Assembly: GCF_000003195.3 (NCBI RefSeq)
Contig: NC_012874.2
Span: 63,686,580 to 63,750,579 of the forward strand
From: Sorghum bicolor
Lineage: Eukaryota; Streptophyta; Magnoliopsida; Poales; Poaceae
Reading direction: 5' to 3'
DNA: 64,000 bases
The translations under genes were made by a program, and so were the position numbers. Below the pieces are notes generated by a model. It was given only the letters and a program-made list of their open reading frames with translations. It did not search any database and was not told the DNA's origin. This document shows positions 20,376 to 31,070 of this stretch, in pieces (within the stretch, counting starts at the first letter, position 1; each line of letters starts with the position of its first letter).

Positions 20376-21190
20376 ATGCTTTGGTCAGCAACCAACTAAT
20401 CCCACTTGTTTATACAGCGTGACACATCACATACGTGCTACTATAGTCTATTGGTGGGCCAGATCTTGAATCGGACCCTCCACCTAATTAATTCTAAACC
20501 TAGTTAATTTATTAATTAATCACGTATTGATTAGCACAACAAGCTAGACCAGAACATCATCAGCGCATGTATTGTTTGCTGGATAGGTCAATACTTGCCC
20601 TCCAATAATAGAGCTAAAACAAACCAATTCTTAATTCTTTAGGCGGGAATGGTTTCTTTCCTCCACCATTTTCCGATACGAGTACAAATGTTTGAATGGA
20701 ACTTCACATTTATGATATTTTGGCAAGTTTACACTATCTCATCTTGTCATAATCCAACATTAAATCTATCATTTGAGAGTAGGAGCCACTTGTTTTTGTA
20801 AAAGTTTTCCCAACATGCTCAGGAGCTAGACTGACAAATCTTGAGATTAGCGAATTCATCACAGATACAAAGATTTGATTAATTCTAGCTGTGCAGGCTG
20901 TATGCACAATAAGCTTTTAGATTATTCTTGGTGAAATATATTACTACACTATACACTATTTGCATTCTTTTCCAACAGCATGCTATACTTGACACATATA
21001 AATAAATCAGACGAACACTTATTAGTTTGGAATCTACTAACATAAGCTCTGGCATGATCCCCTGGTTGTCCATTCCCACCCTTGGCGTCTTGAGAAGTGA
21101 TCCGGTATTGTGTGTATTTAAGTGACGGCATTTAGGACCTGACGTTACTGATTACTCGGATCCAAAATCCCACTACTTTATATACGTGAC
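20376..21190 (+). other. Unit 2 far-upstream flank of gene a
   Basis: This is colinear with 42268-42463 plus 45516-46170. It is AT-rich with no conserved frame. It includes the empty sites of two elements found only in unit 3: TTA at 20373-20375 (Harbinger-like) and GCA near 20567 (CACTA). It is useful as the pre-insertion reference. Confidence 0.75.
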
Positions 21191-21195
21191 ACATG

Positions 21196-21280
21196 CTATA
21201 TATAGTTATCTGCACAAGCTCAGTTCAGAGGAGCTTTTGACTTTGCAGGGTAGCTGCTTTCGTTTGTGCTGAATCTGAAG
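21196..21280 (+). promoter_or_regulatory. Candidate gene a promoter and non-coding first exon
   Basis: A TATA-like CTATATATA (21196-21204) is followed by a possible leader that ends CTGAATCTGAAG with a GTACGC donor at 21281. A potential acceptor, CTTCATGTTTAG, lies near 23479, 60 bases before the gene a ATG. That would give a 5' UTR intron of about 2.2 kb. The arrangement is preserved in unit 3 (46177-46262). Promoter use and splicing are inferred. Confidence 0.4.
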
Positions 21281-21982
21281 GTACGCATGCCTGTTCTTCC
21301 TTTGTTAGATATAAAGGATATTTTTTTAATTAATTCCATCTGTCCTTGAATCCAGAAATAGGGATGGTAAAAATTCAATTCTCTGTTGTTTGGTAGCTAG
21401 GACTGAGAATTGACCCATTATATGAGATTTGGTCATCATTAATCTTGAAACCAGCCCACTACCAGACCCCAGCAGGTAGCTCTGATTCCCTCAATTAGAA
21501 TAGCTGGTGGTTATGCTTCTTTTCTTCTCCATGTTCTGGTGCTAGCTGCCTTCTTTCTCCATTTATTAGGTTGCACTTGCTCGATCATCTCAGATCTGCA
21601 GAAACCAAAGAGACATCAGGAGGACTGAAACTTGGAGTTCTAATAACAAATGAAAGAATTTCGATCCAGAGAGAAATGATCTCGATCTGCTTGTGCAGAA
21701 CACAGAGAAGTAGGGATGCAAGGTGGGGCCGGTTTTTCTGTGAATTCATAAATAGGCTAAATTTTTGTGGGCTACCCGTCTTGCATCCCTAGGGAGAAAG
21801 GAGAGGAGCCTTGAACCAAACAAGCGAATTGATTCTAAACTTCTAACTATGCTTGCTCATCACCGTCTATCTGACAACTAAAATCGGAATTATGAACCAA
21901 TTCCGTTTTAACAAGCGGTTGAATTGGTGGTCAGACAACTCTGTTAACCTGATGCAAGTCTATGAATCAAAACTGCCCCTTA

Positions 21983-22338
21983 GGCGTCCTCAATGATGTT
22001 CAAATCGCTAGCTATTTGATCTCTAGGAAGAATGTTATTGGCTCTCAATGGCAATTTGCAAATAGCTAGCTTAGAAAGTCGCTAGCTATTAGGAAATCGC
22101 TAGCTATTGTGGAGAGTATTGTGAGAGAGTTATTTCTAGAAGATCGTGTTAGATTAGCTATTTATGAGTCGCTAGCTATTAGGAAGTCGCTAGCTATTTA
22201 ATCTTTCTCCTCGATAGCTAATGAGAGTGCTACTTTTTTATTATTTTTATACGTCATCTCGCTAGCTATTTGTAAAGTGCTATTGAGAGCCAATAGAATT
22301 CTTTCTAGCTAGCTATTTGATAACCATTGCGGATGACC
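21983..22338. mobile_element. MITE with repeated TCGCTAGCTATT, TTA target
   Basis: This 356 bp insertion is flanked by TTA (21980-21982, 22339-22341). Unit 3 has the uninterrupted sequence at about 46946. The ends, GGCGTCCTCAATGATG and the complement of GGTCATCCGCAATGGT, are imperfect inverted repeats. The interior has about eight copies of GCTAGCTATT. A TTA target suggests the PIF/Harbinger group. Confidence 0.8.
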
Positions 22339-22748
22339 TTAGATGTATTCAATACCTTGCCTCGCATATCTCATCCTATTCATCACATCTATGGGATGTT
22401 TCGTTGCTAGCCACACTTCTGTCTTAGGCAAATTTAACCAAATTGTAAAGTATTCGGTTAGCAACAAACTTAAGCAAGATTCTTTTAGACTCCACATACT
22501 ATAGAGTAAAAAAGTGTGAGATGATTTCCTTAGTCATAGCAAAGTGTGGCTACAAACTTTCTAGCCACAGTTTTTTTGTCTTACCACACTTGAGACGTGA
22601 CTAAGTTTAGTTGTGATAAATTGTGGGCGAGAACCTAACATAACCATAGTCCTGTCATATGATTTGTTTGACTCACTTTCTACGAGATCAATAATTGTGC
22701 CAGAGCCTTGAATAATGGGCCACGTGGATTTTTGTGACGATAGGATGA

Positions 22749-22982
22749 GGCCTTGTTTAGTTGCTAAAAAAATATTTAAGATTTTCTATCACATCGAATC
22801 TTGCGACACATACATGGAGTATTAAATATAGACAAAAATAAAAATTAATTACATAGTTTACCTGTAATTTGTGAGACGAATCTTTTAAGCCTAGTTAGTC
22901 CATGATTAGACAATAATTACTAAATACAAACGAAAGTGCTACAGTACCCAAAATCCAAAAACTTTGCTAACTGAACAAGGCC
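22749..22982. mobile_element. GGCCTTGTTTAG Tourist-like MITE (shared)
   Basis: The element starts GGCCTTGTTTAGTTG and ends ACTGAACAAGGCC. Its interior has the family signature (CACATCGAATCTT, ACGAAAGTGCTACAGTA). It is also present in unit 3 at 47352-47583, so it predates the duplication. It lies about 560 bases before the gene a ATG. Confidence 0.88.
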
Positions 22983-23542
22983 CTTTATTTTTTGGTGATT
23001 AGAAGTTATACCTTCTAGTTCGAAATATAATACTATTTGATTCAGTATGACCTTGAATACCACACTATTTTTTGGTGATGTTATTCATGACATCAAAAGT
23101 TAGATCATTACAAAATATTTATAGATATATACAAACCCAATGCAACCACTTAGTATAAGGTTTTTATACACTAATTGTTTGTCAAAGATTACAAGTGAGT
23201 CTTGAAATGTGTGTTACCAAGGGAGTAAGTGTGCAATAATTTTATTTCATTATTTTGTTATCTTTTTTAAACTCCTAGTGGTTTTATTGTATCGATAACC
23301 TCATGTGCTTGTAAGACACTTGAGTTCCTAATGAAGACCTGAATTTCTTACAATGTAAACAAAACCAAAATATTGTTCACAAGCAGTCTAAAATATGTGT
23401 CAATATTGCCTTTGTTTCATGATATAAGACCATTTATATGCAAAAGGTCTAATGTAACTTCCAACTCAACTTCATGTTTAGACAGTGTTTTCGTCAACTC
23501 AAAGCTGCTGCACTTCATCACTCTACTAATAACTGTGTCATC

Positions 23543-25947
23543 ATGGATATGGCAAATGGTGTTGTGTGGTTCACCATAGCTGTTGTTTTCATCACTGTGG
23601 TTATCAGCAAGGCAACAAAACGAGGAATTATGTTTGATCCAAAATGTAATCGTCCACATCCACCAACAGTGAAGGGTGTTTCTTTTCTTCGAGTTTTACA
23701 TACACTTCTTTCAAAGGGTCTGCAAGCAATGATCCACGATCAATATACAAAGTTGGGGACTGTGTTCACAATAAGTTTCTTTCAATTCAAGGTAACATTC
23801 TTGATTGGACCCGAGGTCTCTGCTCATTTTTACCAAGGCTTGGATTCAGAGATTAGCCATGGTAATATGATTGAATTCACCGTGCCCATGCTTGGCAAAG
23901 AGGTTGGCTATGGCGTGGACACTGCCACCCGGAATGAGCAGTCTCGTTTCTCCTATGATGCACTAAAACCATCAAAGTTGAGAAGCCATGCTGGTCCCAT
24001 GATTCAAGAAGTGGGGGTAAGTAAGAATTCACCATGTCTAAACTTTCATGTCTTATCAAATAAGATACTCCCACCATCCTAAAATAAATCTATGTCTAGA
24101 ATCATTCTAAGTCAGATTATCTTAAGTTTGACCAACTTTATAAGAAGGGGTGACATCTATAACACCAAATAAGTACATCATGAAAACATATTTCATGAAT
24201 ATTGATAGTATTTTTCTATAAATTTGGTCAAACGAAAAATAATTTAATTGAGGACAACTCTAGAAGTTGACTTAAATTGGGACAGAGGGAATATTATATT
24301 ATTAACTGAGGAAGCACCTAAGTAAGTATTTCTTCTACTAGAATGTAATCTTTCACATAATCATGAAACCTGGTTTCATTTAACTTTTTAGTCATTTACG
24401 AAAAATGCAATGACAATAATTTGTCTGGAATAAAATTTGACTGACTATTCTTTTAGTCAACATGGTGATCCTTCTTATTGGCCAGCACAAATTACCTCTT
24501 ATTGTTGCCTTTAGCTAGTTTGGTCAAATCATGTCAACCACAAACAAAAGAAGTCATATCAACCACTTAAATCCACATCAGTGCCATATTATGCACATTA
24601 GCACAAATTATATTCCTTGGCATAAAAACCATAAAAATCTTAGGTATTGTTTTATCTAAGTATATACTGTATAAGATGACAGATTTTCAGAACTACAGCT
24701 GACTGGATAAGATGTTTCTCTTTTGTGGCATTGCAATTTTCAAATAAACATATTGTAACACTTTCAAAATTTATCATTAGTTATTATGAGCATGCACATA
24801 GCATACCATGTTTACCTAAAAATGCTAGGTCCCCTATTGGGATCTCAGTATTGTTCACACAATTTTACATGTTTGCCACCCAATTCACACAGGACAGCAC
24901 ACTTAATTGAGAGGTTAAATTATAGCATTATCATTATTTTTGCAGGAATACTTTGCAAAGTGGGGACAGCAAGGCATGGTTGATCTGAAACAAGAGCTTG
25001 ACAAGTTACTCATGCTAATCTCGGGCCGATGCTTACTGGGGAAGGAGGTCAGGGAAAAGATGTTTGATGAGTTCTTTACTCTGTTCCATGAACTCAGTGA
25101 CAACGGCATGTGCCTAACCAGTGTATTATTTCCATATGCTCCAACTCCATCAAACCGACGACGTGACAAAGCACGGGCCAAGCTCTCAGAGATGTTGACT
25201 GAAATTGTGAGATCGCGCAAGAAATACGATAATGTTGAGAGTGATGTGCTGCAGAACTTGATAGACTCCAAATATGCAGATGGCCGATCTACAACGGAAG
25301 CTGAGGTCATTGGACTGATCATCACCTTGCTCTTTTTAGGAAAGCACACAAGCACCATCACTAGTGTATGGACAGGTGCTCACCTTCTTGCTAGTACAAG
25401 GAGCTTGGCATCTGTCCTCGAAGAACAAAAGAAAATAGTTAGAAAATATGGGGATGATCTAGACTATAATGCCTTCCTAGAGATGGACACCTTGCACCGT
25501 TGCATCAAGGAGACGCTACGAATACATCCTCCAGTACCAATGTTTCGTCGTAAAGTACACAAGAACTTCACTGTGCAGACAAAAGATGGCAATGAGTATG
25601 AGATTCATAGAGGCCATACACTAATAAGTCCGGTGCAATTCAATGGCAACTTACCTCACATTTATAAGGACCCGGATGTGTACGACCCAGACAGGTTTGG
25701 TCCAGGAAGAGAAGAAGACAGAGTTGGTGGTAAGTTTTCCTACACATCGTTTAGTGCTGGAAGGCATGCTTGCCTAGGCGAGTCTTACGCTTATTTGCAA
25801 ATTAAGGTGATATGGAGCTATTTGCTAAGAAACTTCGAGCTAAAACTGGAATCTCCTTTTCCTAAGCCTGATTGGACCAAGCTAGTGCCGGAGCCTAAAG
25901 GAAGAGTAATGGTGAGTTACAAGAAGCGGGTACTACCTACCATCTAG
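23543..25947 (+). CDS. CYP51H: CYP51H-like cytochrome P450, copy a
   Basis: Two exons, 23543-24016 and 24946-25947, join in phase 0 (GT at 24017, AG at 24944-24945) to give 491 residues, normal for plant CYP51. An N-terminal membrane anchor (about 7-26) and Pro-rich hinge (RPHPP, 37-41) place it on the ER. A CYP51-type substrate loop lies at 111-126 (EFTVPMLGKEVGYGVD). The I-helix reads LGKHTST (289-295) and ExxR is ETLR (347-350). The PERF-like PDRF is at 406-409, and the heme motif FSAGRHACLG ends at 436 with Cys434 as ligand. The start was chosen because it aligns with copy b (MDM); upstream in-frame codons lack conservation. Plant CYP51G removes the sterol 14-methyl group. Grass CYP51H enzymes (for example oat Sad2) act on triterpenes. 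Oddities are Leu in place of the usual Ala/Gly in the I-helix and His in place of Pro in EIHRGH. Exact substrate unknown. Confidence 0.9.
24068..24291. mobile_element. Stowaway MITE in the intron of copy a
   Basis: CTCCCACCATCCTAAAA at the left and GGGACAGAGGGAA at the right are Stowaway-type termini, flanked by TA on both sides. The same insertion is in copy a' (48671-48893) but not in copy b's intron. It therefore arrived after a and b diverged and before a duplicated. Confidence 0.8.
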
Positions 25948-26330
25948 ATGGCAAACTGTTGTCTAGCCATTTATGCAAACCCATAAGGACATAATCATGT
26001 ATGCTTGTGTGTATAATATGCACATGCATGTATATATCATGTTTATAATAGGCACTAGTGTTGTATGGAGTAATGGTGCCATTAGTCACATATGGGATCG
26101 AGCTTAAAACAGAAATTGTATCGTCAGTCTCGTCGTCGCTGTCGTCGAGGATATGCAGTTCTGTTTCTCCGTCAGTCACGCGGCCTCACGCCTCGCCATA
26201 CACATCCTTCCCGGTTCTGTTTGGCCGTCGCCGTTCACGTACTGTTGGCACTAGTTGCCATCGCCTCGTCGGCCGTCGGCCCATCCTCTATATTTATCGT
26301 GGATCCGCTGGCAGTTATAGCAGTAGTTGA
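25948..26330 (+). other. 3' flank of copy a
   Basis: This non-coding flank is nearly identical to 50550-50935 (one 2-base indel seen) and similar to the unit 1 relics. The overlapping short frames are not conserved as proteins. Identity with unit 3 falls sharply at about 26330. Confidence 0.75.
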
Positions 26331-27723
26331 GCGTGCCTTTTCTGGATCGGACTCACGGGTGAAGATACATGTTAGTTAATTAGAGGGTGTTAATATAGCC
26401 TCTAAAAATTGTAAAAACAATATTTAGGTCGAAAATTTTACCATATATGTACCTCTAGGAAGATGTCTATGTGCGAACACAAGGTCAAGAAGTACCCTTG
26501 TATTTTGTTTTATGATGAATGATTGTCAACGTGATCCGAATAGGTTGAGTTGGTGACTAACATTACTATGACGAAAGCTATGTGTACGACATGTCTCTTG
26601 GCTTGTGGTGTGCAGGTGTGGAGCTCGGAGGCGGTGGTCGATGGCGAGAAGAAGATCAAGTAGAGATGTGTCGTGCCGATGGATGTGGAGTGGTGAAGGA
26701 CGGACGTGAGGCTTGGACTGACGGACCAGGAGGCCGGGTGACCGGCCGCAGTGGCTGACATCTGGGACATCGACAAGTACAAGTGTACATGGGAGTGACC
26801 ATGTTGACTAAGTCAAGATGGCGGACGCGAGTCGAGTGAGGCTTAGGAGAACTTGGCAGGCCGACCGGAAGAGGACGGCGGTGACACGTGTCGAGTGGCG
26901 GGAAAGCATATGGAGTACGCTACTCGCGGCGGGTTTCGCAGGTTTGGGCCTCAAAATCCGGGCGGAGGTTCCGAGGAACGGACAGTACGTGGCAGCATCG
27001 AGGAGTTAGCGTCGAGGCTAAGCTACCTCATAAAGGGCGCGGTGGCCGTCGGATCTATATTAAGTCGAGTTGGACTAGAATGTCCCTGTAGCTAGCTAAT
27101 TCGTTCAAAAATATCTAAAGATATTTAGGAAATGTGTAACATGTGTGATAAATAAGGAGGAAGAGTTCTCCATCTCCTTCACCTCTCTCCCCATTTTTTT
27201 TCTTCTTCTTTTCTGTAGTTTCACTCCCACCACTAAGTTCTTGAGAGAGGTCAAAAATCTGAATTTTTGTGGTGTATTTGCTGAGATTTGTGAGATGGGA
27301 AAAGAGGCCTGAATCATCCTCTTGCCCTCTGGAATACGTGTCATATATCTGTGATTTTGTCTCCACTGTGTTCTTAGTTTGTGTCCTTTTTGTTTTTGAC
27401 CGTCGACATCATAAATATACAATTTTAATATTCAGATACAGATACAGTATCGAATATTAAACATTTAGACTCGGATACGAACAGATTTGAACCACTCTAA
27501 ACAAATTCGGTCTCAAATACGATCAAAAATATACCTACTATTTTCATCCCTACCTAGCACCGAGGGACGTCCAGCACCGAGCAGTCCTGGCCCATCCCTT
27601 TCGATTGCTGAGCTTTCTGTCTCTCTCTCCGGTTGTGATTCGAGCTGGCCACCGTGCGTGATTTTCTTTTTGATTGATTGAACGAGTGCTAGCAGTCATC
27701 TCCAACTTTTCCAGCAACTGTGA
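26331..27723 (+). other. Spacer of LTR-like character, unclassified
   Basis: This is colinear with 50936-53520 of unit 3 apart from insertions there. It includes a GC-rich part (about 26600-27080) and a pyrimidine-rich part (about 27170-27230), reminiscent of a decayed LTR, but no termini or target repeats are clear. At about 27405 unit 2 lacks some 540 bases present in unit 3 (52665-53205). The end, to about 27560, is the right half of a TAGGGATGAAAA-type MITE. No conserved coding frame is seen. Confidence 0.45.
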
Positions 27724-27988
27724 GGGCCTGTTTAGATTTGAATTTTTTTGTCTAAAGAGAAAAATTTTTGTGGAATTGGGGTCTGGAAACTAAACGGGGC
27801 TAAAAAATTTTGGGCAGCAACTATGTACGCACTCCCATAGAAGCCCACCAATGACAACTGCAACTGCATGCAACCCAAGTTGTGTCATAAAAAAATTTAC
27901 TAAACTAAACACCTAAAATTTTTCGCATGCGTCTGACCACAAAAATTTTTATCACTTTGGTCAAAAAATTTCAAATCTAAACAGGGCC
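27724..27988. mobile_element. GGGCCTGTTTAGATTTG MITE, unit 2 only
   Basis: The termini GGCCTGTTTAGATTTGAA and AAATCTAAACAGGGCC are inverted repeats. Unit 3 has the uninterrupted sequence near 53522 (ACTGTGGTCTTGTTTAG). The interior is non-coding. The target repeat is unclear by eye. Confidence 0.75.
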
Positions 27989-28090
27989 GTTTAGTTCACC
28001 CTAAGGTTTTGTTTACTTCCATCCCAAAAACCAAAATTTTTCAAAATTCACTGTCACATCGAATCTTTAGACGCATGCATGGAGTATTAA

Positions 28091-28334
28091 GGCCTTGTTT
28101 AGTTTCCAAAAAAAATTTACAAAATTTTTCAGATTCCCCGTCACATCAAATCTTTAGACGCATGCATAGAGTATTAAATATAGACAAAAATAAAAACTAA
28201 TTGCACAGTTTGGTCGGAATTGACGAGACAAATCTTTTAAGCCTAGTTAGTCTATGATTGGACAATGTTTATCAAATACAAACGAAAGTGCTACAGTGTC
28301 GATTTCCCAAAAAAAATTAGAACTAAACAAGGCC
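28091..28334. mobile_element. Tourist-like MITE nested in an older relative
   Basis: The element runs from GGCCTTGTTTAGTTTCC to ACTAAACAAGGCC, 244 bp, between TAA repeats (28088-28090, 28335-28337). The flanks (CATGGAGTATTAA before, ATATAGTCGAAAG after) are the interior of an older element of the same family. It is shared with unit 3 (53631-53874). Confidence 0.88.
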
Positions 28335-28337
28335 TAA

Positions 28338-28823
28338 ATATAGTCGAAAGTAAAAACTAATTACACAGTTTGGTCTGGAGTATTAAATATAGACGAAAAT
28401 AAAAACTAATTACACAGTTTGGTCGAAATATACGAGACGAATCTGTTGAGCCTAGTTAGTCTATGGTTGGACAATAAGTACCACAAACAAACGAAATTAC
28501 TATAGTGTCATGAAATTTTTCCGAAGAGGAAACACGGCCTAAAAATCAATAATTTTTTAAGATTCTCTGTCACATCGAAGCTTACGGCACATGCATGTAG
28601 CATTAAATATAGATAAAATGTAAATCGCGAGACGAATCTTTTAAACCTAGTTACTCCATGATTAGACATTCTTTATTATCAAATAAAGACGAAAGTGCTA
28701 CAGTTTCATAATCAAAAACTTTTTTTTATCTAAACGAGGCGTGTGTCCTTCGTGGTTTGTTTTTTCCAAATCTGATTTGTCACTTTCAAGCTACAGGAGC
28801 CTAATTTATTGCTTGCTCTTTTA
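28338..28823. repeat. Decayed Tourist-like MITE fragments
   Basis: Overlapping partial copies of the family interior occur here (AACTAATTACACAGTTTGG, GAGACGAATC, CGAAAGTGCTACAG) without intact ends. They are shared with unit 3 (about 53878-54355). No gene. Confidence 0.7.
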
Positions 28824-29385
28824 GGCCTTGTTTAGGCCTTGTTTAGTTTCAAAAAATTTTGCAAAATCGACACTGTAGCACTTTCGTTTGTATTTGACAA
28901 ATATTGTCCAATCATGGACTAATTAGACTCAAAAGATTCGTCTTGTCAATTTCGACCAAACTGTGTAATTGGTTTTTATTTTTGTCTATATTTAATACTC
29001 CATACATGCATCTAAAGATTCGATGTGACGGGGAATCTGAAAAAATTTTGCAAAATTTTCTAGGAACTAAACAAGGCCTTAGTTGGAGGGGGAAAATGTT
29101 ATGTAGGATGTTAGAAGGGGTGAACGGATATTAATAAAAAAATAATTACATAGTTCGACTGGAAACTATGAGATGAATTTATTAAACATAATTAATCTAT
29201 TATTAGCACATGAGTAGCACTTAAGGGCTAATTATGGACTAATTAGGCTTAAAAGATTCCTCTCGTGTTTTACAACTAAACTTTGTAATTAATTTATTTT
29301 TTATCTATATTTAATACTTTATGCATGGGTTCAAACATTTGATATGGTGTGTAAAAAAATTTTGGGTTGTAAACTAAACAAGGCC
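28824..29385. mobile_element. Tourist-like MITE carrying a second one
   Basis: The outer copy runs GGCCTTGTTTAG to CTAAACAAGGCC with TTA targets (28821-28823, 29386-29388). Within it, 28835-29078 is a second 244 bp copy with its own TTA targets (28832-28834, 29079-29081). Unit 3 has only the outer copy (54360-54680). That gives a clean empty site for the inner insertion. Confidence 0.9.
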
Positions 29386-29392
29386 TTAGCTA

Positions 29393-29912
29393 GTCAATTC
29401 CTGTACGAGTGATTATAGTGCTTTCAGTTGATCATCTTCTCAGTCTTGTCCAGTAGCGCCTGCTAGGAGCAATTCGTCCACGCAACACAGGACAGTACAG
29501 CTTGTTCATATGTGGCAGTGAAAAGAATCAATCCAACCCAGTGCCTGGTGCTATGTTGCTGTCCGGATTTTTCGGCTGATTTTTCTGGCCTTTTTCTGTC
29601 TTTTTTCTCAACCATGATTTTCTATTTCATGCGTAGTTTGATCGTTTGAGCTTCAAATCATGTTTCATCTGTTGCATTGGTTTTCTATCGTTGCGAGTAA
29701 TCGATCTAGCTACTCTTGTCACCAGTTGGTTGGAGTATTTTAGATTTGACATTTTGCTTGTGCTTAGGAGTGATTTTGTGACCGTGGCCAAATATTTCGA
29801 GAGAAAATTTGAGATTTCCATTCACCCACCCCTTTGATCGCCGTTCTTTATTCTTCACTATGCACCCACAGTCTAAGTACATCTCTTTCTAAGTTACTCT
29901 AGCTTCACCACT
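29393..29912 (+). other. Spacer before the b-type promoter
   Basis: Non-coding and nearly identical to 54685-55204. Short frames on both strands here have no recognisable domain. Confidence 0.6.
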
Positions 29913-30113
29913 GATCGGACTCGACCAGCGTGTCGTTTCCTTTATAAGGAACGTGTAGCATGCTGTACATATATAGCTCCGATCCCGTCCATGGAAGCCC
30001 GCCGTCGCTGATCCTTCCTGTCCATGCGCAGCAGCAGTACTCTTCGTCTCTTCTCATTACGTACGTACGTCAAGTGAGACTAGGTAAGGTACCTCTTGCA
30101 TTGTAAATACTAA
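29913..30113 (+). promoter_or_regulatory. b-type promoter of the truncated exon
   Basis: ACTCGACCAGCGTGTCG is followed by the palindromic TATA-like CCTTTATAAGG (29939-29949), then a leader with GCAGCAGCAGTACTC. The block is kept in unit 1 (3641-3776), here, and in unit 3 (55205-55400). It resembles the gene b promoter (GACCAGCGTGT then TTTATAAAG). Promoter role is inferred. Confidence 0.6.
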
Positions 30114-30356
30114 GGCCTTGTTTAGTTCCGAAAAAATTTCAGATTTCGCTACTGTAGCACTTTCGTTTTTATTTGACAAATATTATCCAATCATGAACTA
30201 ACTAGTATCAAAAGATTCGTCTCGTGATTTACAGACAAACTGTGTAATTAGTTTTTGTTTTCGTCTATATTTAATGCTTCATGCATGTGTCGCAAGATTC
30301 GATGTGACGGAGAATCTTGAAAACTTTTTGGATTTCGGAGTAAAGTAAACAAGGCC
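30114..30356. mobile_element. Tourist-like MITE in the b-type leader, unit 2 only
   Basis: A 243 bp element GGCCTTGTTTAG...AAACAAGGCC sits between TAA repeats (30111-30113, 30357-30359). Empty sites TACTAAACTAAAATCC exist in unit 1 (about 4556) and unit 3 (about 55401), proving insertion after the units separated. Confidence 0.95.
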
Positions 30357-30523
30357 TAAACTAAAATCCGTTCACTTGTATATATATTTGGCTATAGTTA
30401 AAGCATCTCTCTCTCTCTCTTGAACAATCTTGCAGCATAGCAGTACTGTTCCTATTCCTATTACCAGACCGCTTGTTGGTTTGCAAGGTTTTCTATCGAT
30501 ATATAAAGATATATACCTGGAGC

Positions 30524-30694
30524 ATGGACATATTAAACAGTAGTGTAGTGGATAAAGTTTATTTTGCCCTTCTTGTTTTCATTGGGGCAGTAATCACCAA
30601 GGTTGCATGGGGAAGAATAACAGCTGACCACCCGGCACCACGGAATGCCCTGCCTCACCCACCTGGGATTAATACTGGCATCACCTCTGATTAG
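30524..30694 (+). pseudogene. CYP51H-b-like first-exon fragment
   Basis: From ATG 30524 the frame encodes 56 residues aligning with the start of copy b: MDILNSS, a hydrophobic anchor, then AVITKVAWGRITA and a Pro-rich hinge (PHPPG). It ends in a TAG at 30692-30694, where MITE-derived sequence (AGCTATTTGAAAGTCGC) takes over. The rest of exon 1, exon 2 and the heme motif are absent. The membrane anchor and hinge are intact, so a short anchored peptide could be made, but there is no sign that it is functional. Confidence 0.85.
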
Positions 30695-30836
30695 CTATTT
30701 GAAAGTCGCTAGCTATTTGATTTATCTCCGCTATTTGAAAGTCGCTAGCTATTTAATTTATCTTCTTAATAGTTAATAGAATTTTTTCTAGACTAACTAT
30801 TTGGGAAGCATTGGGGATGCTCTAAGGAAGATCATT
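30686..30836. repeat. Right part of a GCTAGCTATT MITE
   Basis: GTCGCTAGCTATTTGA repeats and the end ATTGGGGATGCTC resemble the element at 21983-22338 and its terminus ATTGCGGATGACC. The left end is missing. It truncates the b-type exon. In unit 3 the LINE inserted into it. Confidence 0.65.
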
Positions 30837-30839
30837 TAA

Positions 30840-31070
30840 GGCCTTGTTTACTTCAAAAAAATTTTGCAAAATATGAATAGTAGCACTTTCGTTTGTATTT
30901 GATAAATATTGTCCAATTATGGATTAACCAGGCTCAAAAGATTCGTCTCGTTAATTCTGACCAAACTGTGCAATTACTTTTTATTTTTATATATATTTAA
31001 TACTTCATGCATATATCTAAAGATTCGATGTGACAAGAAATCTGAAAAATTTTGTAAAATTTTTGGAAAC
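30840..31070. mobile_element. Tourist-like MITE lacking its right tip, unit 2 only
   Basis: It starts GGCCTTGTTTACTTC after TAA (30837-30839). It stops at TTTTGGAAAC before TAAGAACCTCAC, missing the expected terminal bases. Unit 3 has the uninterrupted ATTTAAGAACCTCAC near 60173. Confidence 0.85.

Noticed and set aside
24915..25361. 148-codon minus-strand frame opposite P450 exon 2 (also 49517-49963 and 33222-33734)
   Set aside because: Shadow of the conserved P450 coding strand; conserved only because the sense strand is.
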